A stretch of 64,000 nt of DNA from Arctopsyche grandis (GCF_051622035.1 NC_135365.1:23932001-23996000), one strand, 5' to 3'; shown: positions 32,440 to 44,686, counted from the stretch's first letter. Numbers and translations are program-made. The notes: a model not told the origin generated them from the sequence alone.

Positions 32440-35400
32440 ATGGTGGGTGCGGAGGGCGCCGGCGGGGTAGTGGGGGTGGGGGCGAGCGTGGCTGCGGGGG
32501 CGCCGAGTGGGGGCGGAGGGGCGGGGGGCGCAAACGTCGGCTTGACGGCGCCCCCCGCTGCGGGTCCAGCCCTAGCCGGAGAGACTCGCTTCCTCCAGCT
32601 GCTGACAGCTGACTTCAGACACCTCACTATAGAGACCCGAAAGAAACATCCCCAAATCAAAGAGGTTACCTACACCTGTCATTCTTATCTACTACTCTGA
32701 ACATGCTTATTATGATAATTGCATGACATCATTATTAATTCCGAAATTTCACACAATTCCTCACACTAAGTAATACCTACTCAAGACTACGTATAATACT
32801 CATAAAAATATACCATACGATTTTATTGCATAGTAATAAAATATTGCACAATTTTAGTACGTTCTTGCTAGAACTGAAAATCTTAATGTAACATTACAGT
32901 CGTGCGATGAAGCCATCGAGAAACTGACACTGGCCGCTAGCAACCCTCAGGCTTCGCTGTACGGCGTCGTCAACCAGATCTTATACCCCCTAGTTCAAGG
33001 ATGCGAATCTAAAGACACCAAGATAATCAAGGTAACATGCCGAACACGACTCGCATACGTAATCAATAGCGTTAAATAATATTGTCGTTCATATTTCAGT
33101 TTTGCTTGGGAACGATGCAAAGATTGATAGCGGGCCGAGGTGTAGATGCACGCGGTGCGCGTCATGTCGTCGATTGCTTGGCTACGCTAGCTCCGGCTAC
33201 TGGTCTCGAACCTCGTCTGCTGCAGACAGCTGCTCTGCTGCTCACGACGTCGGATCTCGTCCGCGGAGATACCCTCGCTAGGGTTAGTTCACCGTACGAT
33301 ACGCTCATTTGTAATAGTTTGTTGTTATAATAATGCTTAAATGGTTTTTTCAGACGCTGGTTGTGTGCTTACGACTGCAAGGTACTCCTGGTGGAGCCCA
33401 GCACGCAGCCGGTGCTACAGTTAGGCAACTTGTTTCACTCGTGTTCGAACGGGCGACCCTCGATTATAACGGTAATTTTGACACTGTATTATCTCTCAAG
33501 GCCAATTGACGATAATTGCTCTAATTGAATGTATGGATACATTTGAGAATATGTTGTAGTAAATGAATAACAGCTGTTCTGTAATAACAAACCATGGGCT
33601 AGTGGTTAGCGTATTATACTTTTGAGCAGAGTAGTCACGGGTTCGAGTCCCACTAGAGTCCTGCTGCTGACCCGACCTCGGTTTATGACTCCAGGTCGAT
33701 CGTTTCTTATCGAGAGTTTGCCAGTTTTTCTGATTTTCATTGAAACGATTCCTGTAAAATAGGCATTTCCTTTCCTATCTCTCTTACAAATATCAAGTTA
33801 TTCAACGTCTTGAGGTTCGCCAATTTGATTATAAAAATGCTGCGAAAATTTATATATAGATGTCACTGTAGATGTTTGTATGAATTGCTCTAATTGAATG
33901 TATGGATGTACTCATGGGCACATTTGAGAATATCTTTCTTTCCATAAAAGATTAGGTTGAGTTAGATTTTGAAGAAAAATAATATTTTTGAACCGAAAGA
34001 CATTTCAACATTTTAAAATTTACAAATCTGAGATTGCAGTAAATGAATAACGGCTGTTCTGTAATAAAAAATCATATCCTTGATGAAAATATCACACTAT
34101 TGTAACCAACGGCGTGGACTAGTGATTAGCATTGTTGCGTAGGGGTGGGTGGAGGATCCAAGTAAAAGGCCAAAGTCGTTTCACAGCATTTATTGGTGAT
34201 TAAGGAAAGGTAAAAGTGAGAACGCTGCCAGGCCGGCGCCAGACATGTGTACAAAGATGTGATCAAATAAGTGTTCACATGTGTGGCACGGGCATTTGAT
34301 ACTATTGTCACATATTTGATCACTTAAGAGCGCTTTGCCGTTCCGTGTGGGTTTTTTAGCGCACAACAAAGGGATAAAAGTCCAAATTTTTGTGTGCCTG
34401 CCACACTGCGCGAAGCCCAGTTGCGCAAGCCTAGTTGACAAATCTTTGAATTTATATCTGGCAGATACAACAATATGTGACCAAATGTGTGAGCAAAGTC
34501 TTCAAAGAAGTGATCACTTCTTTGAACTCATGTCTGGCACCGGCATAATGGCAACCAACATCTAGCCCCGCTTTTCCTGTCGAGCGTTCTCACTTTTACC
34601 TAAGGAAATACACACACTGGCAGTGCTCCGTCCAGAATGTCTTGATATGGTCGAAGTACCTCCTTATAAAGGACAGGTCGCTCAGGGCATCTTCGACGTC
34701 CGGTTACTTCCCCATTGTTTAGTCACGTACTCAGATGTGCAGTCCCACGTTTTGGCGTTGTCAGTTCTAAGAACTCCACAGGAATGCGACCGAGTGCCGC
34801 TATCACCGCTAAGTGCATTCGGGGGTCTCATTGTTTGCCGACTTGCACTTAAGCCTGGAGATAATCCTCGAAACCAATTATAACAGCGGCTCCTTTTAGC
34901 ATACGCTACAGCATATTATGCTTTCGAGCAGAATGGTCACGGGTTCGAGTCTCACTAGAGTCCTACTGCTGGCCCGACCTTGGTTTGTGACTCCAGGTCG
35001 AACTTCTCTTATCAGAGTTTGCCAATTTTACTGATTTTCATTGAAACGGTTCCTGTAAAATTCAGCGTCTTGAGGTTCACCAATTTGATTATAAAAATGC
35101 TGCAAAAATTTCTCCATAGATGTCACTGTGGGTGTTTGTATGAATTAGCATTGTTTAAAATTCTTATGTGTATTGATTGTATTGTATCTATATAAGTGAA
35201 CTCGTTGCTTTGGAGCGATCTGTAAAGGGGAGTGAACATATTTGATTGAAATAAAAATAAACTGAAGCCCCAGATTACATCCCTGAGGTACTCCAATATG
35301 TGTACACTTTAATATGTAATGCCTGAATTCTTAGCAGGTGTAATATTTTCACGTCATATGAGTCTAATTTAGCATTTATTTCTTTAACTTGACCGTTCTG

Positions 35401-38400
35401 AGAGCAGTATTTTTTCTAAATATTTAGAAAGACTTATTCATTCAACAGGAGATAACCGAGAAATCAATCCAGTTGATGTCCGACCTCAAAACATCAAAGC
35501 ACCGAGAGATCTACGACCGTGTGCTGCCGATGCATATCTAATGTTCCAAGTACTATATTAACACATATGTACGTATAATGCTTATTTATTGATACTCATT
35601 TTTCATTGATTGTTCACAAAAGGATATCGTCCAGTTGGTAAACGGCGATCAACCTCATTGGCTCGTCGGAGTCACCGAAATTTCAAAAACTTTCGGATTG
35701 GAACTATTAGAAACCGTCTTGACTGACTTTTCAGAAATATTCTTCAAGGTATGCTTTCATCACTCTAAAATATTAAAGCTTAAACATTTTATTTCTTTAT
35801 AATTTTTGTATTTCAGATTACTGAATTTCGCTTCCTTCTCAAGGAGCACGTATGTGCTCTGATCATACGCTTATTTTCGCCCAATGTCAAATTTCGCAGT
35901 GGTATCGGTGGTACCATGGGTGGTGGAGGTAGCGGTGGAAACATTAACCAGGGTGCAGGCGGAGCTCAGACCACTCCAGGTCACGATCGACCTCACTTTC
36001 CTGTCAGCATGCGGCTTTTGAGAATGGTGTCGGTGATCGTGCATAAATACCATTCAATGCTGGTAACCACCACAATCTTTTCAATGAGCTTTAATTGTAT
36101 TCCAAACTTGTTAAAATATACGCAATTTGCATTTCAGGTGACAGAGTGTGAAATATTTCTATCTCTGACAATTAAATTCTTGGATCCCGATAAGCCATTG
36201 TGGCAACGAGCGCTCGCTTTGGAAGTCTTGCATAAAATGTCTATAAGGCCTGGTTCGTATTATTTCTGTGCCATATTTTATATTACCTACATATATAATA
36301 ATAATGTTTAATGACTTTAATATTTTTTTCAGAACTGCTCACTTCTTTTTGCGAATGCTATGATTTACGTCCTCATGCCACGAATATATTCCAAGATATC
36401 GTCAACTCGTTAGGAGCTTATTTACAAAGCCTGTTTGTCGCATCACAAATGAACACTCCAATGGGTAAATAATCATCAATTCTTTGTCCTTTATATCTTA
36501 CTCGACCTCACTGACTCCATCTATCTTAAAAAGAAAGCCTATGAAATGACTGCGGGCGAAAGGAATGAAATGACGGTACATTGTAAACACGCTATTTAAT
36601 GTGACAAGCGGGAAAGAAGTGAAGTAGTTGCTACCAATGTGGTCGAATCAGTTCCAATTTACAGGATGGTGACTTAAACTCGACCATGTTGTAGGGCCCC
36701 TACATTACTCTACCCTTAGTGATAACGATACAAAAAAAGTAAAAATTATAATATTACAAATACTATCCGCTCTGGTGTTTGTAGTTTTGTTCTCAAATCT
36801 GGTATAGAGTTCTGATCGAGGTGGACAGCAGATTTGAAGGCGATGATATTGTGAGGGGTAGTCCGAGCTTGGACAGTCGAGTTGACTTGGTGGTCTGCGT
36901 ACCCCGTTCCACCGTTGGGGGCTTGTTGACACAGGGGTAGGCATGGGTTGATGGTTGATGAGGGTGGTTCTGGGTTGGGTGATAAGTGATGTGTAGCTGG
37001 ATGACTGTTCGGTGTGTGGTGATGTCGTACATGACTTCATCCCCGTCTGTCATTTCACTCGCCCTCACATTTTTTATCCTTTTTGCGGTGGTTAATTAGG
37101 GTTGAATGTGACTGACGGGAAAGAAATAAAGTAGTCGCCACCAACATGGTCAATTCCACAGTATGGTGACCCAAACTCGACCATGTCATATTTACAACAT
37201 ACAAGCCTATTTCACTCGTCCATAAAATATATTTATGTAGTTTAATTTATTTTGAGGTCAAAAAAATGATTTGTTTTAAATTTTTCCAGGTATGTCAGCT
37301 GTTCCACAACAGAACGGCTTTTTCTGGAAAGGTATATGGCTTCCTCTTTGTACTAATTTCCCTCCTGGAACCGCAAAATGGACTTAGTAAGTGTATTCAT
37401 ATATGATTTAAAACTATGATAATTTATTTATTGTATTATTTATCCATTATTTTATTTGTTATATAGCTTAGAAATGCTAGATCGTACTGAAGCGCCTCAA
37501 GTACAAGACGGCTATGGAATATCAGTAGCATTTGCTTGTTTGATAGAAGTCGTACGATCTATAGCTCTCACCGTAGGCGGTCTGGAATATTTACGGGATC
37601 AAGATTATGAACCTTCAGGTACTTATCTTTTCTTTATTAAAAATGTATTCAGTGTTCATATTCATCAACCAGCAGCATAGCTCAGTGGTTAGCGTGTAAT
37701 GTATTCAACTGAGTGGTCATGGGTTCATTCCCGGACCCGGTGCTGCTGGTAAGACCTTTAATATATGTGACTCCAGGTTGATTATAATAAACATAAACAT
37801 TTATATACTGTATAATGTTTGTAATTAGCCAGGCAAGTGCATATTTGTATAAAAATATGTTTCGTATTCATTCAGATTTTGAAATAAGAAACAACGAACG
37901 CAACACATCGACGAACCTTCAGAAAGATTTGTCGCCGAACGAAAACGATCCAACTATCGACATTAATTTTTCAAATATTGACAATAAAAAAGTTGAAGAA
38001 GACGAAAAGCAACAAGCGCTTCAACTCCAAGTAATTTAATTTATACTTTCATACAAAATTTGATTTTAAATCAATTATATTAAACAATAAATCGACTTTG
38101 CAGTTGATACAATCCAGCTGGTGTGGATTAGTTTGGGGTCTGTCCGTTTTAGCCGAAGCTAGTATAGGTGAATTGGAGCTGGTTTTAAGAGCCATACACA
38201 CAATGGCTAGAGTCAGTGCTAAGGTATATATTTTTCATATTTTATATAGCTTTTAATACAAAATGTTTTTAATTTGTTATTGGGAATTTCAGGTTGGTCA
38301 CAATTCTGCACGTGACGCATGTGCCGGAGCCCTATGTCGTGCCGCTCTCCCAGCACACTATCCTTTAGCTGCTCTCGGTGCTCTTCCGGGACCGAGACCT

Positions 38401-41400
38401 AGTCAAACTTCGGCAATCTCTTCCGCCACGGATCCAGATCCTCGGCATCAAGTGGTCGCTGTCGGTACTCCGCTTCCATCGACAGCACCTCCTCCAGGTC
38501 AACCTGGTTGGGTAGTAGTGACCGGCCGGCAAGTCACAGGCTTGAGAGCTCTTCTCAGATTAGCAGCTCTTCACGGAGCGGCTTTGCAACAAGCGTGGCT
38601 GCCAGTTCTTACTACGCTACAACATTTGGTTATTATATTTTTATATATACTTTTTATGTTATATATCCTTCATGATTGTATGTTTTATATTTTGTTATGT
38701 TATTTAGGTGTGGATTTTAGGCTTGAAACCTTCGACTGGAGGTAGTCTCAAAGCTGGTCGTGCCCATACGGATTCGCACGCTTTGATGAGCACTGCTGCT
38801 GTCATGGCAGATCTTCCGAGTATGTTTTATTATTATTATATGTGGGTTTCAATTTTTTTTATTGAATTGTTTTAATGTGTTGTATTTGCATTGCAGTGTT
38901 ATCCGGATTGGTCAGCAAAGTGTTTGAATCTTCTGGAAACTTAGACGCAGATGCTTTACAATATCTCTTGGATGCACTCTGCAAGTTGTCGAATGAAGCT
39001 ATGGAACTGGCGTATTCAAATAGGGTTAATATACTGTTTTATGTTAATAATTTATTTTATTTTATTCTAAACAGACCATTGTGGCATAACAGGAATTCCT
39101 AAAGCGCCACAATGGTCAAAAAACATAACACAAAAAAAAACAAAATAACAATTAAACACAAATCAATACACAACGAAAATAATACACCCATCAATTATAC
39201 ATAAAAAAAAATACATTTGAACATAAACATAAATACATCCATACATAAACATAAAAAACAGCATTTAATAATAACAGATAAAGTAAAAATATATAGCATA
39301 AGGAATGCCTTGCACCTACAGGCAGTTTCAATAAATATGTAAGAAACAACTACAAATACAAAACATCCCTGTAAGGCCCAAATGGAAGAGAGTTAATCAA
39401 AATTTCACTCATAAATCACAATCAATCATGAAAACAATGATGAGCGCAGACTACCAGATAAATGGGTTAGAGTAATTTCCGACAATTTACGCTCACTAAG
39501 GTGGAAAATATTACATTCAGTCTCGGCAGCAACGATTTCATTAAGAAGTCGAATGGCTCTTGGAATAGGAGCCATTCGAAAAAGGACTGTGCGGGCAGGA
39601 GGTACAGCCAGCAAATGATGATGTCTACCACGCACATAAATGTTATATCATTGATGTTATAAAACATTAGCCACAGCCTAGTGTACTATTAGAGCTATTG
39701 CATATCGAAAATTCGAGCTATAAGCATCTCGAATTTGTTGAATCTTATAAAATGCTACCTGCATTATGTATTTCTCGCTAAATTTGCGGTTTCAAAAAAT
39801 GTGTTGATTATCCACAGATGTCTCTATTATTATTATATGTATATGTTGTCCTATGTTTGAAAAATTGTAAGTACTTATGTGCAAAAATAATCTAACCATA
39901 TGTGTCGCTTTGAGGTAATTCCTGTCATGGCACATAATGTATTTATGTAATAAAAAATTGAAATTATATTTTAAATAAATTGTTTGTTATAGGAACCATC
40001 TTTGTTTGCTGTTGCCAAATTGTTGGAAACCGGTCTGGCCAATTTGCATAGGGTTGAAATTATCTGGAGACCGCTTACTACTCATCTTCTAGAAGTAAAT
40101 TGATTTTCATTGCATATTATTTCATTTTTTTTTTATGTACTTAATTTTTCTAATTTATCTATAGGTGTGCCAACATCCTCATATAAGAATGAGAGAGTGG
40201 GGCGTCGAAGCCATAACATACCTCGTAAAATCAGCTCTACATTATAAATTCAAACATCCCGAACTAGGTAAAGAAAAATTAGAAGTACTCCTCGTAGAAC
40301 CGTTGGGATCTCTAAGTTCCATACAACATGCTGATGTACGACAGCGGCAATTAGAATGCGTCTCGCAACTGCTACATTCTCACGGACAGGCTCTATCGGC
40401 TGCATATCCTCAACTATTGCATATCGTAGCGGCCATTGCCGATCATCATAGGTGCTTTAATCAGTTGATATACGTTTATAGATTGATTTAACGATTGTTA
40501 CTGATGTTAGTTATGTTGATTTATAGTCCGGTATTGGTTCGGTCTGCTTTTCAATGCTTGCAAGTTGTGTGCGCTGAACTAGTAGCTGGCGAAGGTGCCG
40601 TCGGTGGTGCGTCTGGTGGTGGAGGAGCTGCTGGACTTAGACGTGCAGCCGCAGCTGCAGCTCGGTTTGCACGTCAGTCTCAAGATCTGAACGTCAGCTT
40701 GACCGCCGTCGGATTGATGGTGATTCATTTCATTGATTAAAATGAACAATACTCAATATAAGCCGAGATCTAATTGAAATACTTACCTTGATTTCAGTGG
40801 AATATATCTGACTACTTCTATCACAATCAAGAGAGACTCAACGCAATATTGAGTGAAGACACTAGCGTGTATCCCGAGTTTCCCGGAACAGTCGATCTGC
40901 CTCAATTTGAAAAGCTCTGGATGTGCTTATACATTCGTTTAGGTAGTGCTACACTTTCGATTTTGAAATGTCGTCTGATTTTCGCATTGTACTAATTCTT
41001 ATAATTTTAGGTGAACTTTGCACAGAAGGACGACCGTCTGTGAGGAGAGCGGCGTGTCAAACTCTATTCAGCTGCATCGGAGCTCACGGTGGATCTCTTC
41101 AACCGGCAGCTTGGCGGCCTCTTCTTTGGGCTGTTCTTTTTCCAATGTTGCACAAAGTATATGTTGCTTTTAAGTTTGTGTAAATTTACTCTGATGTTCT
41201 TTATTTAACATACATTTTCAAAATCATAGGTACAAAATCAAGCAAACATGGCCAGCTCGGAAAAAGTAGACACGGGTGAACATATTCTAATTCACCATTC
41301 AAGGAACACAGCTCAGAAGCAGTGGGCAGAAACACAAGTAATTCAATTGTTTAACTCTTTGAATGCTGACTAACGCCGATCGGCGTTTTGCCGAAAAGTC

Positions 41401-44400
41401 CATGCACCTGAAAAAAGCTAATAGGCGTTGTACATTAACATTAACAAAGAAAACAAGACTACTACCCACTAAACCTTTCCAGGTAGCATTGAACATGGGT
41501 CGTGTAATCCGTGTCATTCATTTGACAACGTTTATAAAAAATGGTTTACACCGGAATTTCTGAATTTATAACCATAGAATTTCTCGATGGAAATCCCTAA
41601 ATGTTGGGTATTTCAGACTGTGGCTTGGTATTTAGATTGAAAGCATTACATTTAAACAACAATGAAGAAGATGGAACTAGTTTTGGAAAAATACATTCAT
41701 TAATAGACTTCTTTTGTTTATTTTATATTGTTGCAAGATATATTAGAGAGTCTAAACACACCTTTACAAAACTCGAAATCCTTGGCGGTAGTTATCTAGG
41801 GTAGTGATCTAGGGTTTGTTTGGATTAGCTTCAATTTTTATACCTACTTTCTATTGGGATTTCAAAATAATTCTAGTTGGAAATGTCAGCACTCAAAGGG
41901 TTAATTATTTTATTACATTTTGAAGGTATTGCCTGTATTAATACATTTTAATAATCTCAGGTTTTAGCTCTGTCGGGTGTTGCAAGAGTGTTCCATACGA
42001 AGCATCAAGTTTTACAAGGTTTGGGTGACTTTGCTAGAGCTTGGGCAGTTCTTTTAGATTTCATTCAGAATTTCGCGTTGTGCCAAAATCATGAGGTATC
42101 AGTCGGCGCTCTAAAGTCGTTCCAAGAAGTTCTGCTGATGAAAAGATGTCCCGATTTGGACCTGGAGCGTGAAGTGTGCTCGCTCTCGTGGCAAGTTTGG
42201 ATATACATCGCTCGAGAAGCTTCCGGTTGGTGATGCGTGCATACATACATATATCTAGAGAATCGATAGTTTCATCGGACAGCTATTGATTTTGTATTAT
42301 TTTGTTTTTTTAGCCAATCAACGTTTGGAGCAATTCGCCGAAGCCAATTGTAATAATAAGAATCATCAATCTACAACCAGTGACTATATTCCTTCACAAG
42401 CCTTCTTAACGGCACTCGTTCAAATCTTCCCTACTATATTCCAAAATATCAAATCGAGCTTTACAACTGACGATCTCACAACTCTGGGAGCTCTATTAGA
42501 ACAAATCATCATCGTGTCGTCGCATTCTCCACAATCCATAGTAGACACGGGTTCCGTATCGTTGCTCCATTCAGCGGTTTTGCATTGTTTAGAACATTTG
42601 CAACAAGAAGCAGTAGCTCGGGCTGTATTACTACCGTCGTTGTTCGCGGCTTTGCTTCGTCTTGCTCGATTGGGTTGGGGTGGAAAAGGAGCTGAAGGAA
42701 TGGCTTGTGCAGGACCGTCTCCATCGGGAGATCGTGCACTATCCCAAGCCGTGCGATTGTACCAAACCAGTGCTACACTGCCAGAAGTCATCAAAGCCAA
42801 TATTTTGAATGATATTGTGACGGTAAATTTACAATGAAGCATTTTAATATTGTTAACATATAAAGGTTTTGAATTCATCAGTTGTGGATTTTTTTAGATA
42901 TTGAAAGAATGTGCCATATTGGGCAGGAAGGAAACGGATGGTGAGATTCCACCGCCGGCTCCACTTCCGGCTTTATTGCAAACTCTCGAAGCTGGACTTC
43001 CTCTCGCCAGGAAAGACCCATCACAGTATTCCAACTTTTGGGATGTTCTTCCACCAATAATTGAATGTTTCATGTTCGATGCTAGGTATGTCGCCTAATA
43101 ATGTGATAAAACGTATGTATGTATGTTGCGTGCTAAGTTCTGATTAGTATTTTAATCGTTTTAGAGTTGAAGATGAAAGGTTGTGTTGCGAACTCGTCAT
43201 GTTGGTCAGATCGGAAGTGCTACCTCATGCTGCTCAACTTCCGAGGACTTTTTTGACCGCAATCGTAGCTTTACTTAATCGAGGATCAATACATACAGCC
43301 TTCTCCAGAAACACAGGTAGTTTATATTACTACTTTAGGAAGGAAGGTGTGTTGACCAGTGTCCTGGCCTATAGTAATACGTCTGTGTTTGGAAGAAGTT
43401 TCTTAATTGTTTAGTGGATACAAGTATTACTGTTCATATGTATAGCGAAGGAGATAGTTGCTTTACTTCGGAGGAGTGGGCAAGCTGAACTCCAGAAGCT
43501 CACTGGTGACAGCGGCTAATGCATTGATTTATATCCTGATCAATTGTGCAATCTAGCTTGGCTGGTAAGATCATGCTCCCAGGAATTCCTATAAGCTCAA
43601 GGTTATTCTTCGTGTAGCTGTGCCTTCAGGGGGCGAAGGTCTTACGGACTAGAGTTTGTTTATCTAGAGCTGGTTAATGTTGTCTTTTCCTTTGTGTAAA
43701 CGAAGATATTTCGGCCAAGGTTGGCTTTGCTCGTACAGGAACGCGATGATGCAATCGTTTGACTTGTTTTAAGGAGAAATACATAGATGAGATCATCAAC
43801 CTCGATTCGGGATAGTATTATACAAGTTGTGCTATATTCTTACACTACTATCAATTATTGCCTTATCCTTATTTACTTTTTATCTTTAATTTGATTTGAT
43901 TCTACAAAGAAACTTATAAAATAATTACATGTTTTATTTTCCAGATTGTGAAAATGAATTGAAGATGAGAGAGGAATTCGCTCGAACATGTTTCGAAACG
44001 CTTTTACAATTTTCTTTATTAGAAGATGTCGATAGTATGACTACTGAAAATGGTACGCAACCTTATTGTTATTTGCATATGAATCCGTTTCACTACATGA
44101 CAGCAACTCGCATGCCCTTGTCAAGTAATTGGAACATGTATTTGCATCTTTACTTACAATATTCATACAATACTTACAGGAGAACTTGCTGTAGCAGCTT
44201 TGCTAGAAAGATTCGGAGAAGCAGTGCACAACTATCGAGTAGCTAGTTCACAAGCGGAGTTACCCCGGTAAGACAATTTCATATTCACTTCAGTTGTATA
44301 CTTCAATTCCAATCGATTTAAACGAATGTTTTAATTTTCAGAGCGAGATTATCAGAGATATCATTCGTTCTAAAAGCCATCGCTACCTTGATGGATTCAA

Positions 44401-44686
44401 TGAAGAAGGCTCCCAAAGGAAAAGTAGACAAGAAAGCATGGGAAAAATTAATAGGTTGATTGAACTTTGGTTGAACTTTGCATCAATAATAATTATATAG
44501 CAGTTGTGCATGTCGCTAACTTGTCATGTTTGTGCAGGTTTATATCCCGAATTAGTCGAGTGTGCAGCCGGAAACGGAGGAGCTCAAGTGGCAACTCCTT
44601 TGAAAGAGACCCTTCTTCACTACGCAGACCTGTTGTCACCGCCTTTAGAAAATAGCACACTAAACAGACTGATGTTCAAAAACTAG
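32440..44686 (+). CDS. mon2: MON2 homologue, Golgi-endosome trafficking scaffold
   Basis: Thirty exons: 32440-32664, 32900-33031, 33100-33282, 33354-33471, 35449-35549, 35623-35748, 35817-36062, 36138-36252, 36333-36464, 37290-37386, 37467-37618, 37876-38030, 38104-38223, 38293-38628, 38708-38819, 38897-39024, 39993-40094, 40165-40451, 40527-40719, 40798-40942, 41011-41156, 41230-41337, 41961-42225, 42314-42822, 42898-43085, 43165-43316, 43945-44052, 44180-44267, 44342-44454, 44538-44686. They sum to 5031 nt, 1676 residues, close to fly and human MON2. MON2 is a large peripheral Golgi protein related to Sec7-type BIG/GBF proteins but without the Sec7 catalytic domain. It works with Dopey in endosome-to-Golgi recycling. 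Matching segments include [78 protein letters not shown] and [20 protein letters not shown]. The N-terminus is unusually Gly/Ala-rich, and exon 7 has a Gly-rich insert (about 35901-35990). The donor of exon 8 (GTTCGT) is weak. Confidence 0.95.
33588..33885 (+). mobile_element. SINE type 2, 5' two thirds
   Basis: Head with GGGCTAGTGGTTAGCGTA and the B box ACGGGTTCGAGTCCCACT, then core GATCGTTTCTTATCGAGAGT and TTTCATTGAAACGATTCCTG. The 3' stem-loop is missing. It lies in MON2 intron 4. Confidence 0.8.
34133..34910 (-). mobile_element. Solo LTR inserted in a SINE, target duplication GCAT
   Basis: Begins TGTTGCGTAGGGGTGGG and ends ATACGCTACA, with GCAT on both sides (34129-34132 and 34911-34914). 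It is the same family and orientation as 7711-8214. Its own sequence is about 378 bp; the rest is a MITE inserted inside it and that MITE's duplication. Confidence 0.9.
34209..34600. mobile_element. MITE inside the LTR, 18-bp perfect TIR, 8-bp duplication TAAGGAAA
   Basis: The termini GGTAAAAGTGAGAACGCT and AGCGTTCTCACTTTTACC are perfect complements. TAAGGAAA flanks both sides (34201-34208, 34601-34608). The first 11 bases equal those of the Merlin-like element at 30513, so it is probably a Merlin-type MITE. A second inverted repeat lies just inside (GCCAGACATG ... GTGATCA and its complement near 34500-34545), so it may itself be compound. Confidence 0.88.
36590..37190. repeat. Retroelement-like block flanked by ~95-bp direct repeats
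   Basis: 36590-36692 and 37095-37190 are direct copies (GGGAAAGAAGTGAAGTAGT / GGGAAAGAAATAAAGTAGT, then ACTCGACCATGT). Between them, 36700-37080 starts near TGTAGGGCCCCTACATTACT and has a minus-strand ORF with [14 protein letters not shown], reminiscent of a Gypsy-type polyprotein end. I cannot establish LTR boundaries. It lies in MON2 intron 9. Confidence 0.5.
37671..37795 (+). mobile_element. SINE head fragment (type 1/2 hybrid look)
   Basis: A tRNA-like head with AGCATAGCTCAGTGGTTAGC and ATGGGTTCATTCCCGG, then GTGCTGCTGGTAAGACC and GTGACTCCAGGTTGATT. It is truncated before the core ends. It lies in MON2 intron 11. Confidence 0.75.
39045..39660 (-). mobile_element. LINE 3' fragment with perfect terminal stem-loop
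   Basis: The minus strand encodes a short CR1-like RT C-terminus ([20 protein letters not shown]). Near its 3' end is a 12-bp perfect stem GACCATTGTGGC / GCCACAATGGTC (39072-39083 and 39104-39115) around a 20-nt loop, GCTTTAGGAATTCCTGTTAT on the minus strand. AATAAAATAAAATAAA follows. It lies in MON2 intron 16. The clade is uncertain and the upstream boundary approximate. Confidence 0.65.
39775..39965 (+). mobile_element. SINE type 2 3' half
   Basis: Contains the ATCCACAGATGTCTCTATTA segment typical of the middle of these SINEs, then CATATGTGTC, loop GCTTTGAGGTAATTCCTGTC and GGCACATAATG, then AATAAAAAATTGAAA. Its loop is closest to that of the LINE fragment beside it. It lies in MON2 intron 16. 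Confidence 0.65.
41355..41900. mobile_element. piggyBac-like non-autonomous element, TTAA target sites
   Basis: TTAA flanks both ends (41351-41354 and 41901-41904). The termini CTCTTTGAATGCTGAC and (reversed) CCCTTTGAGTGCTGAC agree at 14 of 16 positions. Just inside is a CGCCGATCGGCG palindrome. The 546-bp interior has no transposase. It lies in MON2 intron 22. Confidence 0.8.
43317..43944. other. MON2 intron 26 with unassigned insert
   Basis: The GC content at about 43440-43760 is higher than in the other introns and the sequence is not one of the repeat families seen here. No ORF of note. It may be an unrecognised insertion. Confidence 0.35.

Larger units (their letters stand above)
34104..35263 (+). 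mobile_element. SINE type 2, split by an LTR insertion
   Basis: The SINE begins at 34104 (GGCGTGGACTAGTGATTAGC), is interrupted after 34132, and resumes at 34911 with GCATATTATGCTTTCGAGC, ACGGGTTCGAGTCTCACT and the core. It ends with the GCTTTGGAGCGATCTGTAA loop (35207-35225) and an AATAAAAATAAA tail. Removing the LTR and one GCAT copy restores one continuous SINE of about 380 bp. Confidence 0.88.

Noticed and set aside
32406..32612. Alternative reading frames in the GC-rich MON2 start region
   Set aside because: Only the frame starting at 32440 joins in phase to exon 2 and gives the MON2-like sequence [17 protein letters not shown].
42420..42878. 152-residue minus-strand ORF over MON2 exon 24
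   Set aside because: It is the complement of a real coding exon with good splice sites; no independent support.
44504..44686. Separate 60-residue ORF at the end of MON2
   Set aside because: It is the last MON2 exon; the acceptor TGTGCAG at 44531-44537 joins it in phase to the previous exon.
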